DNA of 64,000 bases from Desulfoluna limicola (GTDB taxonomy: Bacteria > Desulfobacterota > Desulfobacteria > Desulfobacterales > Desulfolunaceae): contig NZ_AP024488.1 in NCBI RefSeq assembly GCF_021654575.1, forward strand, positions 496,001 through 560,000. Reading direction: 5' to 3'. Below, piece after piece: positions 19,660 to 28,319 of this stretch (positions are counted from its first letter, which is position 1; each line of letters begins with the position of its first letter). The translations under genes were made by a program, and so were the position numbers. The notes under the pieces are model-generated. The model saw only the letters and a list, made by a program, of their open reading frames with translations, made no database searches and was not told the DNA's origin.

Positions 19660-20906
19660 TGTACAATCCAGGATACTATGAATTTTTCTGCGGCGTAAAA
19701 ACCGTGGCCGGCCACCAGGCACTGGAACGCATTCCCGCCCTCCTCAAGGGGTTGGGAGCCCGAAATCCCATGATCATCACCGATAAAGGGGTGGTGGCAG
19801 TGGGCCTTGTGGATATTGTAACGGAGGCCCTTGCCTCTTCGATGCCGGGTGTGGTCGTGGAGGATGATGTGCCCGTGGACTCCGATGTGGAGACGGTGCA
19901 CCGCATCGCAGCGGTGTACCTGAAGAAGGGGTGTGACGCCCTGATTGCCGTGGGCGGGGGCTCCGTAATGGACACGGCCAAGGGGGTCAACATCGTGGTC
20001 TCCGAAGAGGCGGCCAGTCTCCTCGATTTTTCAGGCGCTGGAGCACTGAAGCGGCCCCTGAAGCCATTGGTGGCGGTGCCCACCACGGCGGGAACCGGAT
20101 CCGAGGTGACCCAGGCGGCGGTGATCGCCGATCCGTCGGTGAACCGAAAGCTGCTCTTCGTCTCCCATTTTCTGTTACCGAATATCGCCGTCCTCGATTC
20201 GCGCATGACCCTGACCCTGCCGCCTCACCTGACGGCGGCCACGGCCATGGATGCCCTGACCCACGCCGTCGAGGCCTACACCTGTCTCTCCAAAAACCCC
20301 ATCAGCGATGCTTTTGCCATGGAGGCGATTTCACTTATCTCCCGGAACCTGTTGTCCGTGGTGCAGCGGCCCGATGACAGAGACGGGCGACTGGCACTGG
20401 CCACAGCAGCCAACCTGGCTGGCATTGCTTTTTCCAACTCCACGGTGGGCATGGTGCACGCCCTGGGCCATTCGGTGGGGGCCGTCAGCCATGTGCCCCA
20501 CGGGACCTGTATGTCCATCCTGCTTCCCTACGGCCTGGAGTACAACATGCACAAAAGCGGCCAGTGGACAGGGGAACTCCTTTACCCCATCGCAGGGGAG
20601 GCGATCTACGCCGCCACTCCCAAAGAGAAACGGGCGGAAAAGACCGTTTCCTGTATTCGGGCTTTCAACCAGGCCCTCTTTGATGCCACGGGCGGCCTCC
20701 ACAGCCGTTTCTTCAGAGAAGTGACCGATCGGGACGGAAGGCCCGCAGTGACCCGCGAGCAACTGCCTGACATTGCGCGGACGGCCCTGGGAGACGGCTC
20801 CATCTTCTACAACCCCGAGGAGATGGATGTCGATGATGCCCTCATGGTGATGGAAGCGGCCTGGGCCGGGGCTCCCCTGGACCGAAGCCTGGTGAAAACC
20901 GGGTAG
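19659..20906 (+). CDS. Iron-containing alcohol dehydrogenase
   Basis: This group III NAD(P)-dependent enzyme interconverts alcohols and aldehydes. The 415-residue sequence shows GGGSVMDTAKG for the cofactor, TTAGTGSEVT, and the metal ligands in MDALTHAVEAY (Asp, His) and GMVHALGHSVGAVSHVPHG (His residues). AGGAGG precedes the ATG, which overlaps the upstream stop as TAATG. It is adjacent to a ligand-free paralogue and lies upstream of AOR, so it likely makes the aldehyde oxidised by AOR or runs in reverse. The substrate is not evident. Confidence 0.93.
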   Translation: MYNPGYYEFFCGVKTVAGHQALERIPALLKGLGARNPMIITDKGVVAVGLVDIVTEALASSMPGVVVEDDVPVDSDVETVHRIAAVYLKKGCDALIAVGGGSVMDTAKGVNIVVSEEAASLLDFSGAGALKRPLKPLVAVPTTAGTGSEVTQAAVIADPSVNRKLLFVSHFLLPNIAVLDSRMTLTLPPHLTAATAMDALTHAVEAYTCLSKNPISDAFAMEAISLISRNLLSVVQRPDDRDGRLALATAANLAGIAFSNSTVGMVHALGHSVGAVSHVPHGTCMSILLPYGLEYNMHKSGQWTGELLYPIAGEAIYAATPKEKRAEKTVSCIRAFNQALFDATGGLHSRFFREVTDRDGRPAVTREQLPDIARTALGDGSIFYNPEEMDVDDALMVMEAAWAGAPLDRSLVKTG

Positions 20907-20918
20907 GCAGGTAAAAGC

Positions 20919-20972
20919 GCCTCCGGCGGCCCTGCCGGGGGCCAAGCTTTTGAAACGTTTGATAAACAGGTT
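20919..20972. repeat. Type-A repeat, reversed
   Basis: The copy starts GCCTCCGGCGGCCCTGCCGG just after the ADH stop and ends TGATAAACAGGTTT. It can fold through CCGGCGG/CCGCCGG-like pairing and AAGCTTTTG/AAACGTTT. It may attenuate transcription between ADH and AOR. Confidence 0.7.
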
Positions 20973-21047
20973 TGGTGAATGTCTTTGGCTCTCGAAGGAT
21001 GTTTTTTTATTTCATGCAATGATGACGCGTCCTTCGGGTTACACAAA

Positions 21048-21169
21048 GGTGGTTGAACCATCTCAATTGTTGTTCACGGGCGAAGCCCGTCAGCGAATGT
21101 GATCGACCTGAGGAACGAAGGTCGGTAGTAGTCGCGAACCTGGGGCCCACGGCCGACAGGCAAACCACC
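21048..21169 (+). ncRNA. Structured leader RNA of AOR gene (candidate cis-element)
   Basis: A multibranched fold is visible. The closing helix GGTGGTT (21048-21054) pairs with AACCACC (21163-21169). Inside are three hairpins: ACGGGC-GAA-GCCCGT (21076-21090), CGACCT/AGGTCG with loop GAGGAACGA (21104-21124), and CCTG-G-GGCC-CAC-GGCC-GA-CAGG (21139-21160). The AOR ribosome-binding site follows about 8 bases later. It resembles the architecture of a riboswitch or protein-binding leader, but I cannot match it to a known class. Confidence 0.5.
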
Positions 21170-21187
21170 ACAGCTTAGGGAGTGATC

Positions 21188-23143
21188 ATGGGCAAAGGAT
21201 ATACGGGCAAGGTCCTGATTGTGGACCTTGGAACAAAAAGCGTCACGGAAGAAGAGATCCCGGATCGGATCTACAAGCAGTACCTCTCGGGCATGGGTCT
21301 CGGGGCGTACATGCTTTACAAGCACATTCCGGCAGGGGCCGATGCCCTGGGACCGGACAACATGCTCGGCTTCGTCTCCGGGCTTCTCACCGGAACCGGC
21401 AGCCTCTTTACTGGGCGGTGGACCCTGGTGGGAAAATCTCCCCTGACGGGGGGATGGGGCGACGCCAACTGCGGCGGCACCTTTTCGCCGGCCATCAAGC
21501 GCTGCGGCTACGACGGCATTTTTGTCCGTGGCATCAGCGAGACACCTGTCTACCTGTACATCGACGACCATGTGAAAGAGCTGCGGGACGCCTCGGATGT
21601 TTGGGGCAAGGACACCGTGGACACGGAAGCCCACTTTCGAAAGGACTGGAAGGGGCGGAATTTGGGCATCGCCTGCATCGGCCCTGCCGGTGAAGGGGTC
21701 TCCCTTATTTCAGGGGTCGCCACCGACAACGGCCGCATGGCCGCTCGCTCCGGGCTCGGTGCGGTGATGGGCTCAAAGCGCTTGAAAGCGGTGGTTCTGG
21801 CCGGAAACAAGCGGATCAACCCCCACAACCGCAAAGAGATGAAGCGCATCAGTGCCATCTGCAACAAGTGGGTTCAGTTCCAGCCTCCCTTTATGACGTC
21901 GACGATGATGGCGGGAACCGGGGCCCTCATGAGGGCGCTTCCCAGTGTCATGGCCCAGGACGGCATCCTTTACAAAATGATGCTGAAAAAATGGGGCACG
22001 GTCTCCATGAACCAGATGTCCGTGGAGATGGGGGACTCTCCCATCAAAAACTGGAAGGGAAGCAGCAAGGACTGGGGCATGTTTAAAAGCCACAGCTCCA
22101 ACCCGGACAATTTCACCAAGTGCGAGGAGGTGAAGTACCATTGCTACTCCTGTCCCCTGGGGTGCGGTGGCATCTGCAGCACCAGCGGCAAGTACCGAGA
22201 AACCCACAAGCCGGAGTACGAGACGGTGCTCTCCCTTGGCGGGCTCCTTCTCAATAAGGATATCGACTCCATCTTCTACCTCAACGAACTGCTGAACCGT
22301 GCCGGCATGGACACCATCAGCGCGGGGCATGCGGTGGCCTTTGCCATCGAGTGTTATGAGGAAGGGGTCTTTACAAAAAAAGATACCGACGGGCTGGAGC
22401 TCACCTGGGGCAACACCAAAGCCATTGTGAGCCTCCTTGAGAAAATGGTGGCCCGTGAGGGGATCGGGCACATCCTGGCAGACGGCGTCAAGCAGGCGGC
22501 CCATCGCATCGGCAAGGGGTCCGAGGAGTTTGCTGTCCACGCAGGGGGGCAGGAACCTGCCATGCATGACTCGAGAAACGATCCCGGCTTTGCCCTTCAC
22601 TACAGCGTGGAGCCCTCTCCGGGGAAGCACACCGTGGGGTCCGGGCTTTATTATGAGATGTTCAAGCTCTGGCATGTGGTGGACGGGCTGCCCGGGGTGG
22701 CTCCTTTTTATATGAAGGGCCGCAAGTACAAGGTCGATGAGGAAAAGGCAAAGGTGGGAGCTGCCAACAGCCAGTTCATGAATGTGGTGAATGGCTCCGG
22801 GATCTGCCTCTTCGGGACCTTTTTGGGGGCCAAGCGTATTCGGGTTTTCGACTGGCTCAACGCCGCCACCGGCTGGACCCTCACACCCAACGAGTACATG
22901 GCGGTGGGGGCCAACGTTCAGACCTTGCGCCAGGCCTTTAACGTACGCCACGGCATCGAGCCGAAGAGTTTCAAGGTCTCCGACAGGGCTTTGGGGCGAC
23001 CGGTTCAGACGAAGGGGGCCAACAAAGGGCGTACCGTGGAAATTGAAGCAATGATGCAGGGTTACTGGGCGCAGTTCGGTTGGGATCCCCACACGGGAAA
23101 GCCTTCCGAAGAGACCATCAAAGAACTCGAAGCGGGATTGTAA
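21188..23143 (+). CDS. Aldehyde:ferredoxin oxidoreductase, tungsten-pterin type
   Basis: AOR oxidises aldehydes to carboxylates, reducing ferredoxin, with a bis-tungstopterin and one 4Fe-4S cluster. The 651-residue length and the N-terminal GKVLIVDL, TGRWTLVGKSPLTG and NCGG motifs fit the family; CYSCPLGCGGIC supplies part of the cluster ligands. I chose ATG 21188, with AGGGAG about six bases upstream; GTG 21182 would add two residues. It lies between an iron ADH and a polyferredoxin, the expected electron acceptor. The enzyme is oxygen-sensitive in known relatives, which supports an anaerobic host. Confidence 0.94.
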   Translation: MGKGYTGKVLIVDLGTKSVTEEEIPDRIYKQYLSGMGLGAYMLYKHIPAGADALGPDNMLGFVSGLLTGTGSLFTGRWTLVGKSPLTGGWGDANCGGTFSPAIKRCGYDGIFVRGISETPVYLYIDDHVKELRDASDVWGKDTVDTEAHFRKDWKGRNLGIACIGPAGEGVSLISGVATDNGRMAARSGLGAVMGSKRLKAVVLAGNKRINPHNRKEMKRISAICNKWVQFQPPFMTSTMMAGTGALMRALPSVMAQDGILYKMMLKKWGTVSMNQMSVEMGDSPIKNWKGSSKDWGMFKSHSSNPDNFTKCEEVKYHCYSCPLGCGGICSTSGKYRETHKPEYETVLSLGGLLLNKDIDSIFYLNELLNRAGMDTISAGHAVAFAIECYEEGVFTKKDTDGLELTWGNTKAIVSLLEKMVAREGIGHILADGVKQAAHRIGKGSEEFAVHAGGQEPAMHDSRNDPGFALHYSVEPSPGKHTVGSGLYYEMFKLWHVVDGLPGVAPFYMKGRKYKVDEEKAKVGAANSQFMNVVNGSGICLFGTFLGAKRIRVFDWLNAATGWTLTPNEYMAVGANVQTLRQAFNVRHGIEPKSFKVSDRALGRPVQTKGANKGRTVEIEAMMQGYWAQFGWDPHTGKPSEETIKELEAGL

Positions 23144-23155
23144 AGGGGGTTAATC

Positions 23156-23578
23156 ATGGCGTACAACATCAACAATGCCTGCACAGGGTGCGGTTCCTGC
23201 AGCCGGATCTGCCCGGTGGGGGCCATTACCGGAGAGAAAAAATCCACCCATGCCATCGCGCCTGGTCTTTGCATCGAGTGCGGCAGCTGCGGACGGATCT
23301 GCCCGGCCGGTGCGGTGGAGGACCCTTTCGGTATTGCCCCGGTGAGACTGAAGAAAAGCCAGTGGCCGGCCCCGGTTTTTGACCGGAAATCCTGCATGGC
23401 CTGTGTCATTTGCCTGGATGCCTGCCCCACGGGATGCCTTACGGTGGGGCAGCCCGAAGGCAAGGACCCCAACGGCTACCCGACCATGGCAGAGCTCTCC
23501 TCCTGCCTTGGCTGCGGTCTCTGTGTGGCGGATTGCCCGGCCGATGCCATCGCCCTGGAGACTCGCCAGGCGTCCTGA
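23156..23578 (+). CDS. Polyferredoxin with four 4Fe-4S motifs
   Basis: The 140-residue protein contains four CxxCxxCxxxCP motifs: CTGCGSCSRICP, CIECGSCGRICP, CMACVICLDACP and CLGCGLCVADCP. It could bind four cubane clusters and accept electrons from the AOR encoded 12 bases upstream. AAAGGGGG precedes the ATG. It is the last gene of the operon and is followed by a palindromic repeat that could end transcription. Confidence 0.93.
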   Translation: MAYNINNACTGCGSCSRICPVGAITGEKKSTHAIAPGLCIECGSCGRICPAGAVEDPFGIAPVRLKKSQWPAPVFDRKSCMACVICLDACPTGCLTVGQPEGKDPNGYPTMAELSSCLGCGLCVADCPADAIALETRQAS

Positions 23579-23602
23579 TAAATCATTGAGGAAGAGAAGC
23601 CT

Positions 23603-23695
23603 GCCTCCGGCGGCAAGGGGCTGACCCCCTTGCCCCCAGGTTTGCGACTGCACGTTTTCCCTCGTACCTCGGGCCAACGTGCAGTCGCATGGGGG
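23603..23695. repeat. CCTCCGGCGG core followed by long hairpin
   Basis: The core GCCTCCGGCGGCAAGGGG and its AGGGGCTGACCCCCT palindrome are followed by a 13-bp perfect stem: GCGACTGCACGTT (23644-23656) with AACGTGCAGTCGC (23676-23688). The loop contains CCCTCGTACCTCGGG. Outer CCCCC/GGGGG also pairs. The loop motif recurs at other hairpins in this window. A weaker stem AAGCCCATC/GATGGGCTT lies at 23726-23753. The remainder up to 23912 holds no gene that I can see. Confidence 0.7.
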
Positions 23696-23912
23696 AGGAT
23701 AAAGAGACGTTCAACAATAAAGCCCATCAGGGGAACACCTCGGATGGGCTTTGATGTTCTGTTCAGGGGAGTATCAGAAGGGGATGGGGTGGGGCCGGTC
23801 GGGCTTTTATGCATCATGTGTGCAGCGGGCGTAGCGGTGCGAGCCCGGGTCCGATGATCCATAATTGAGCACGTGTGGTCCGGTTCTTACTTGACGAAAC
23901 GTAGACGCCTCT

Positions 23913-24353
23913 TCAATTATCCTCGGCCCTTAGCCACTCTTCCCCTGTCCACACCTTGCCGTAGCGTTTCTCCATGACGTAGGCGAGCCACACCTGCTCA
24001 TTGGAGGTAAACAGCTCCTTGGGGCGTTTTTTGGTGCCGGACCCGTAAGTGGCTTCCAGCCAGGTGTAGAAGTGGAAGGTCACGTCCCTGAAGCTCCCCC
24101 CGGAGTTTTCCTGGGCGGCTTCGATGAGCTGGCTGTATCGGGGGAGCCAGGTGTAGCGGGCGAGGGTGACCACTTTGTCGCTCCGGGTCACGCCGAACCC
24201 CTGTTTGATTTCCGGGGCGCCGTACTGCCCGGGAACCCAGAAGAGCACCTCTCCTGCATCCGTGGCAAAGATGTCCCCGGTTTTGTGATCCCAGGTCTCC
24301 TGAATCTCCCTGGCCCCTTTGCACATCTCGATATATCTGCTACTCTTGTCCAT
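23913..24353 (-). CDS. Hypothetical protein, possibly phage-related
   Basis: The likely start is the ATG at 24353 (MDKSSRYIEMCKGAREIQ), giving 146 residues; an upstream in-frame ATG at 24431 lacks a ribosome-binding site. The opening YIEMC and GDIFATD segments resemble small proteins I associate with prophages, but I do not recognise a defined family. The protein is rich in Trp, Tyr and charged residues and has no signal peptide or membrane helix. It stands alone between the ferredoxin operon and an ABC-F gene. Confidence 0.65.
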   Translation of the reverse strand: MDKSSRYIEMCKGAREIQETWDHKTGDIFATDAGEVLFWVPGQYGAPEIKQGFGVTRSDKVVTLARYTWLPRYSQLIEAAQENSGGSFRDVTFHFYTWLEATYGSGTKKRPKELFTSNEQVWLAYVMEKRYGKVWTGEEWLRAEDN

Positions 24354-24700
24354 TCCGGTCGGCCTTTCACTGTCGGGTCTTGGGTCGCTTTCGCCGCGAG
24401 TGGAGAGCCCGAGGTCGGCACCCTTGATCATGGCGGGTTTATGTCAGGGTGCAGGTGCATGACAGCCCCGCTCCCTTCATGGGAAACGACAGAATAGTGA
24501 AAGGAAAAACAGTAGTACTCTTTTGAGAAAAACAAAAGGCATTTTTCAGGCATTTGGGCGAGAAACGGCCTGTCTTTCGATGCTCTCGGTGGTCTACCAC
24601 TTGGGGTGATCCGGGGTGACGGGCATTTTTTTCAGATTATCTGCAAGACATTACATTGTTGTTTTGCAGATCCGCAGGAAACACTGATACGCAGAGAAAT

Positions 24701-26515
24701 ATGTCCCTCATTGCACAATACAAGGGGCTGGGCAAATCCTATGGAGCCCGGACCCTCTTTACCGATATTTCCATGAACATCCACGAGGGCGATCGCATCG
24801 GCCTCATTGGTACCAACGGTGCCGGTAAATCAACCCTTCTTAAACTCTTTGCTGAGGTCTCTACCCCGGATGCGGGTGAGGTGGTTATCAAAAAAGGGTA
24901 CCGGGCGGTCTATCTTCCCCAGGAGAGCCAGTTCGAAGCGGGAAAGACCGTCTCCGGGCTCATCGATGAGACCCTTGACGCGTTCTGCGCCGAGGATGCC
25001 GAGGCCTTTGGCAAGGCATGGCAGCTCATTGGGCAGGTGGCGTTTCCTGACGTGTCAGCGCAGGTGCAGACCCTCTCAGGGGGCTGGAAAAAACGCCTCG
25101 CCGTGGTGCTGGCCCTTATCAAGAAGCCCGACCTTCTCTTTCTGGACGAACCCACCAACCACCTTGACCTTTCTGGGATTCTCTGGTTGGAATCGCTTTT
25201 GAAAAGAGCCGATTTTTCTTATGTCATGATTACCCACGACCGGGCCCTTCTCTCCAATGTCACGGACAAGACGGTGGAGCTTGGTACCCAGTATCCCGGT
25301 GGGTACCTCAGGATTGAAGGAAACTACAAAGAGTTCTTAAGGCGACGTGATGAGCTCCTTGAGAGCCAGCTCAAGCAGGAGAGTGCCCTGGCCACGGTGA
25401 TGCGACGGGAGAAAGATTGGCTCGCCCGCAGCCCCAAAGCTCGGACCACCAAGGCGCAGTTCCGTATCGACAACGCAAAGCGCATGGAGGAAGAGCTGGC
25501 CGACGTCCGCAGTAGGAACCGGAACAACCGGGAGATGGATCTGGACTTTACGTCCACCCAGAGAAAAACCCGGAAGCTCGTCACGGCCAAGCGGTTGGCA
25601 CGTCACCTTGACGACCGGACCCTCTTTGACGAACTCTCCTTTGTTCTCTCTCCCGGGACCTGCATGGGGCTCGTGGGGAACAACGGCACCGGCAAGAGTA
25701 CCCTTATGCGCCTTCTCTGTGGCAAGGACAGCCCCGATGGGGGCAGCGTGAGGGAAGCCGAGGGCCTCCATATCGTCCACTTTGAACAGGAGAGGGACAG
25801 TCTGGATCCGGAGATGTCGCTGAGAAAAGCCCTGTCACCGGACAGCGATTCGGTGCTCTACCGGGGGCGGCCTCTCCATGTGGTGACCTGGGCCAAGAAA
25901 TTTCTGTTTACCCCCGATCAGCTTGACCTGCCCCTGGGCCGTCTATCCGGCGGGGAGAAGGCCCGTGTGCTGCTGGCGCACCTGATGCGGCAGCCGGCCG
26001 ATGTCCTTCTTCTGGACGAACCCACCAACGATTTGGACATCCCCTCCCTTGAGATGCTGGAAGAGAGCCTTCAGGAATTCCAGGGCGCCGTGGTGCTGGC
26101 TTCCCATGATCGGTATCTTGTGGAGACGATTTCGACGTCCATGCTGGGGTTCCTCGATGCCGGAGGCGTCTTTCCCTGCAGCAGCATTGATCAGTGGGCA
26201 CGGGAGAACAGCCCCGCTCCGGTGCAGAAGAAGGCAGTGCCGGAGAAACGGTCAAAACAAACGACCAAGGCAAAGAAAAAATTCACCAACAAACACAAGT
26301 ATGAGCTGGAGCAGATCGAAGCAAAGATTCTTGAAGCCGAGGACAAGGCAGCCCTTCATGAAGCCCGGGTAAACGATTCGTCCATTGCCTCCGACCCGGC
26401 CGCGCTGCAGGAGGCCTGTGAGCTCCTTGGGGCAGTCCAGAAAGAGGTGGAGACCCTCTACGGCCGCTGGGAGGAACTTGAAGAACTCAAGGCTGCAGAT
26501 GGCGTGGAATCTTGA
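24701..26515 (+). CDS. ABC-F ATPase, Uup-like
   Basis: ABC-F proteins bind ribosomes (or DNA in Uup) rather than transport. The 604-residue product has two ATPase domains: Walker A GTNGAGKST and GNNGTGKST, signatures LSGGWKKRLA and LSGGEKARVLLA, and Walker B LFLDEPTNHLD and LLLDEPTNDLD. A charged linker joins them and a C-terminal coiled coil of about 70 residues follows, as in Uup. The ATG at 24701 (MSLIAQY) matches the family start; the frame is open to 24656. A second ABC-F gene lies at 37.5 kb. Confidence 0.92.
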   Translation: MSLIAQYKGLGKSYGARTLFTDISMNIHEGDRIGLIGTNGAGKSTLLKLFAEVSTPDAGEVVIKKGYRAVYLPQESQFEAGKTVSGLIDETLDAFCAEDAEAFGKAWQLIGQVAFPDVSAQVQTLSGGWKKRLAVVLALIKKPDLLFLDEPTNHLDLSGILWLESLLKRADFSYVMITHDRALLSNVTDKTVELGTQYPGGYLRIEGNYKEFLRRRDELLESQLKQESALATVMRREKDWLARSPKARTTKAQFRIDNAKRMEEELADVRSRNRNNREMDLDFTSTQRKTRKLVTAKRLARHLDDRTLFDELSFVLSPGTCMGLVGNNGTGKSTLMRLLCGKDSPDGGSVREAEGLHIVHFEQERDSLDPEMSLRKALSPDSDSVLYRGRPLHVVTWAKKFLFTPDQLDLPLGRLSGGEKARVLLAHLMRQPADVLLLDEPTNDLDIPSLEMLEESLQEFQGAVVLASHDRYLVETISTSMLGFLDAGGVFPCSSIDQWARENSPAPVQKKAVPEKRSKQTTKAKKKFTNKHKYELEQIEAKILEAEDKAALHEARVNDSSIASDPAALQEACELLGAVQKEVETLYGRWEELEELKAADGVES

Positions 26516-26715
26516 CGTTCCGGGAATTGGGTGTGGACACAAGGATCTGAATTATATATACTTTTCCTGTGGGGGTTCCGGCTATGGCCGGGCGCGGTGA
26601 GAGACACCATATAAGGTGTTGCGCTGCCGTCGGAACCCAAGATCGAAAAGCGGAACGCGTGTCTGTAAGGGATGTCGCATGATAACCGTTGACCACCAGA
26701 TAAAGGGGGGATTCG

Positions 26716-27045
26716 ATGGCAAAACAGGAAAGAGATGGCACCGTTGCAAAGAGAGCTTACGAGCGAAAGCTCTGTTTTTTTACCGACGTGGACTATGCCC
26801 TCACGGAAGGGGTCTATTCGGATCCGATTCGGGATATCAGCATAGGCGGAGTTTATATAGAAACACTCAACGGACCGTATGCCGGTGAAAGGGTTCAGAT
26901 GCTCTTTTCCGACTATTCGGGTGTGGACCTTGTCAAGCTCTCCGGGGATGTTGTAAGAAGGGGAGAGAATGGTTTTGCCGTTCGTTTTTTGTGCGAGAGC
27001 ACAACCGAGTTGGGAAAACTGAAATCATACATCAACAACTTGTAA
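26716..27045 (+). CDS. PilZ-domain c-di-GMP receptor-like protein
   Basis: The 109-residue protein is a single PilZ domain. The c-di-GMP contact region appears as KRAYERK (Arg-rich box) and DISIGGVYIE (DxSxxG box), followed by beta-barrel strands ending GFAVRFL. AAAGGGGGG lies just before the ATG. It probably relays c-di-GMP levels to a partner protein. It is followed 60 bases later by a TetR gene in the same direction, but coupling is unclear. A c-di-GMP riboswitch elsewhere in the window shows that this signal is used by the organism. Confidence 0.85.
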   Translation: MAKQERDGTVAKRAYERKLCFFTDVDYALTEGVYSDPIRDISIGGVYIETLNGPYAGERVQMLFSDYSGVDLVKLSGDVVRRGENGFAVRFLCESTTELGKLKSYINNL

Positions 27046-27106
27046 TTCCTGAGCAGGCACACTGGCCTTCCCCCGGGGGTTGCAGAGCATCCGGTGGCAG
27101 GTGAAT

Positions 27107-27697
27107 GTGAAACAGGGCCTGAAAGAAGGCGACAGCAAAGATCGGATTATCGCATCTGCACAGCAGTGCTTCAGCGAAAAATCTGTGGATAAGACTACCT
27201 TGTCTGATGTTGCAAAAAGAGCAGGCATCAGCAAGGGAACTCTCTACTATTATTACCCCACCAAAAACGACCTCATTTTTGATATCGCCGGTATCCATAT
27301 GGCGCAGATCACCGAGAAGGTGTTTGCCATGATGGAGACGGGCGACGAACACCCCACCTGGAAAGATGTTCTGGGAATTCTGTTTGAACGGCTCCTGGGG
27401 TCCAAAACCCGGAGTCGGCTCCACCTTTATCTTATCAATGAGTCCCTTGCCGGGAGCCCGGCCTTGAGAGAACGCCTGGAATCTACCTATACACACTGGT
27501 TTCAGCTTGTGGAAGATGCGTATCTGCATATGGCGGGGGGACGTCCCTTTCCCGACGGCCTGCCACAGCTCCTGGTGGCCTTGCTGGACGGCTTGGTGAT
27601 CCAGTCGGTGGCCTGTGAGAAAGAGCTGGATTACGAGACATTGGCAGAGGTCGCGGCATCGCTTGTGGATGGGGTCGGCAGTGGTTTGAACGGGTAA
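27107..27697 (+). CDS. TetR-family transcriptional regulator
   Basis: A TetR helix-turn-helix is clear (LSDVAKRAGISKGTLYYYYP), followed by a helical C-terminal domain, 196 residues in all. The start is uncertain: GTG 27107 has AGGTG at 5-base spacing, GTG 27101 and TTG 27080 are also in frame. No operator was recognised nearby. Its target may be itself or the divergent gene cluster downstream. Confidence 0.85.
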   Translation: MKQGLKEGDSKDRIIASAQQCFSEKSVDKTTLSDVAKRAGISKGTLYYYYPTKNDLIFDIAGIHMAQITEKVFAMMETGDEHPTWKDVLGILFERLLGSKTRSRLHLYLINESLAGSPALRERLESTYTHWFQLVEDAYLHMAGGRPFPDGLPQLLVALLDGLVIQSVACEKELDYETLAEVAASLVDGVGSGLNG

Positions 27698-27743
27698 CTT
27701 GGAGTGGTTGGCCCCGGGCCTGAAAGACCCGGGGTGGGCGTTG

Positions 27744-28319
27744 TTACTGGTTACAGAGCCTGTGGATGGTCTGTGCGTGCCAGTGTCCCTTGTTGGAGAA
27801 GGTGGGGATCTCTTTTTCGTTGAGGAAATGGGCAATCTCTTTGTACGTGGCCCCTTTCTTTCTCAGCTTTTTCATGATTTTGATCGCTTCCCGGCGCTCA
27901 TCGGCCGGTGAAAGAAGCTGATCATCCGTTAATTGGGTGAGGCTCACGGGGCCTGTCTGAGGCGCGGCTTCAACCACGGGTGCTGCGGGTACGGCTCCCG
28001 TAAGGTGTTCCAGAACCTTGGCGATATCAATGAACGCTGCCGCCACTTCTTCGGACGCGATGGTTTGGCGCTCGATAAATCCTTCCTGAATTCTCTGGCC
28101 CTCCGAAATCTGTTCCAGGAGTTGCCGTATGGGGGTCAGAAGATCCTCCAGGCGGTTGTGTCCCCTTTCATTACCCCTGCTTCGAGGGGCTTGACCACGG
28201 CGTTCGTTACCTCCCCGGCGATCCTGGGAATAGTAGCTTCCGCTGTTGTCATAATTGCCCTGTCGTTTTCCGGGATAACGTCCCTGTGAGCTCCTAACGG
28301 TTTTCAGGAATTCGCTCAT
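27744..28319 (-). CDS. RG-rich protein with recombinase-like C-terminal domain
   Basis: ATG 28319 has GGAGGT at ideal spacing and gives 191 residues. The first 60 residues are low in complexity and rich in Arg, Gly, Ser, Asn and Tyr (QDRRGGNERRGQ), as in RNA- or DNA-binding disordered tails. A helical segment (about 62-105) follows, then a Pro/Ala linker. The last 50 residues (KLRKKGATYKEIAHFLNEK, then WHAQTIHRL) strongly resemble the DNA-binding 'recombinase' domain of large serine recombinases, but no catalytic domain is present. It may be a nucleoid or RNA-binding regulator; function unknown. Confidence 0.8.
   Translation of the reverse strand: MSEFLKTVRSSQGRYPGKRQGNYDNSGSYYSQDRRGGNERRGQAPRSRGNERGHNRLEDLLTPIRQLLEQISEGQRIQEGFIERQTIASEEVAAAFIDIAKVLEHLTGAVPAAPVVEAAPQTGPVSLTQLTDDQLLSPADERREAIKIMKKLRKKGATYKEIAHFLNEKEIPTFSNKGHWHAQTIHRLCNQ

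Noticed and set aside
24354..24431. Upstream start for the hypothetical gene at 23913
   Set aside because: The extra 26 residues have no ribosome-binding site and look unlike coding sequence.
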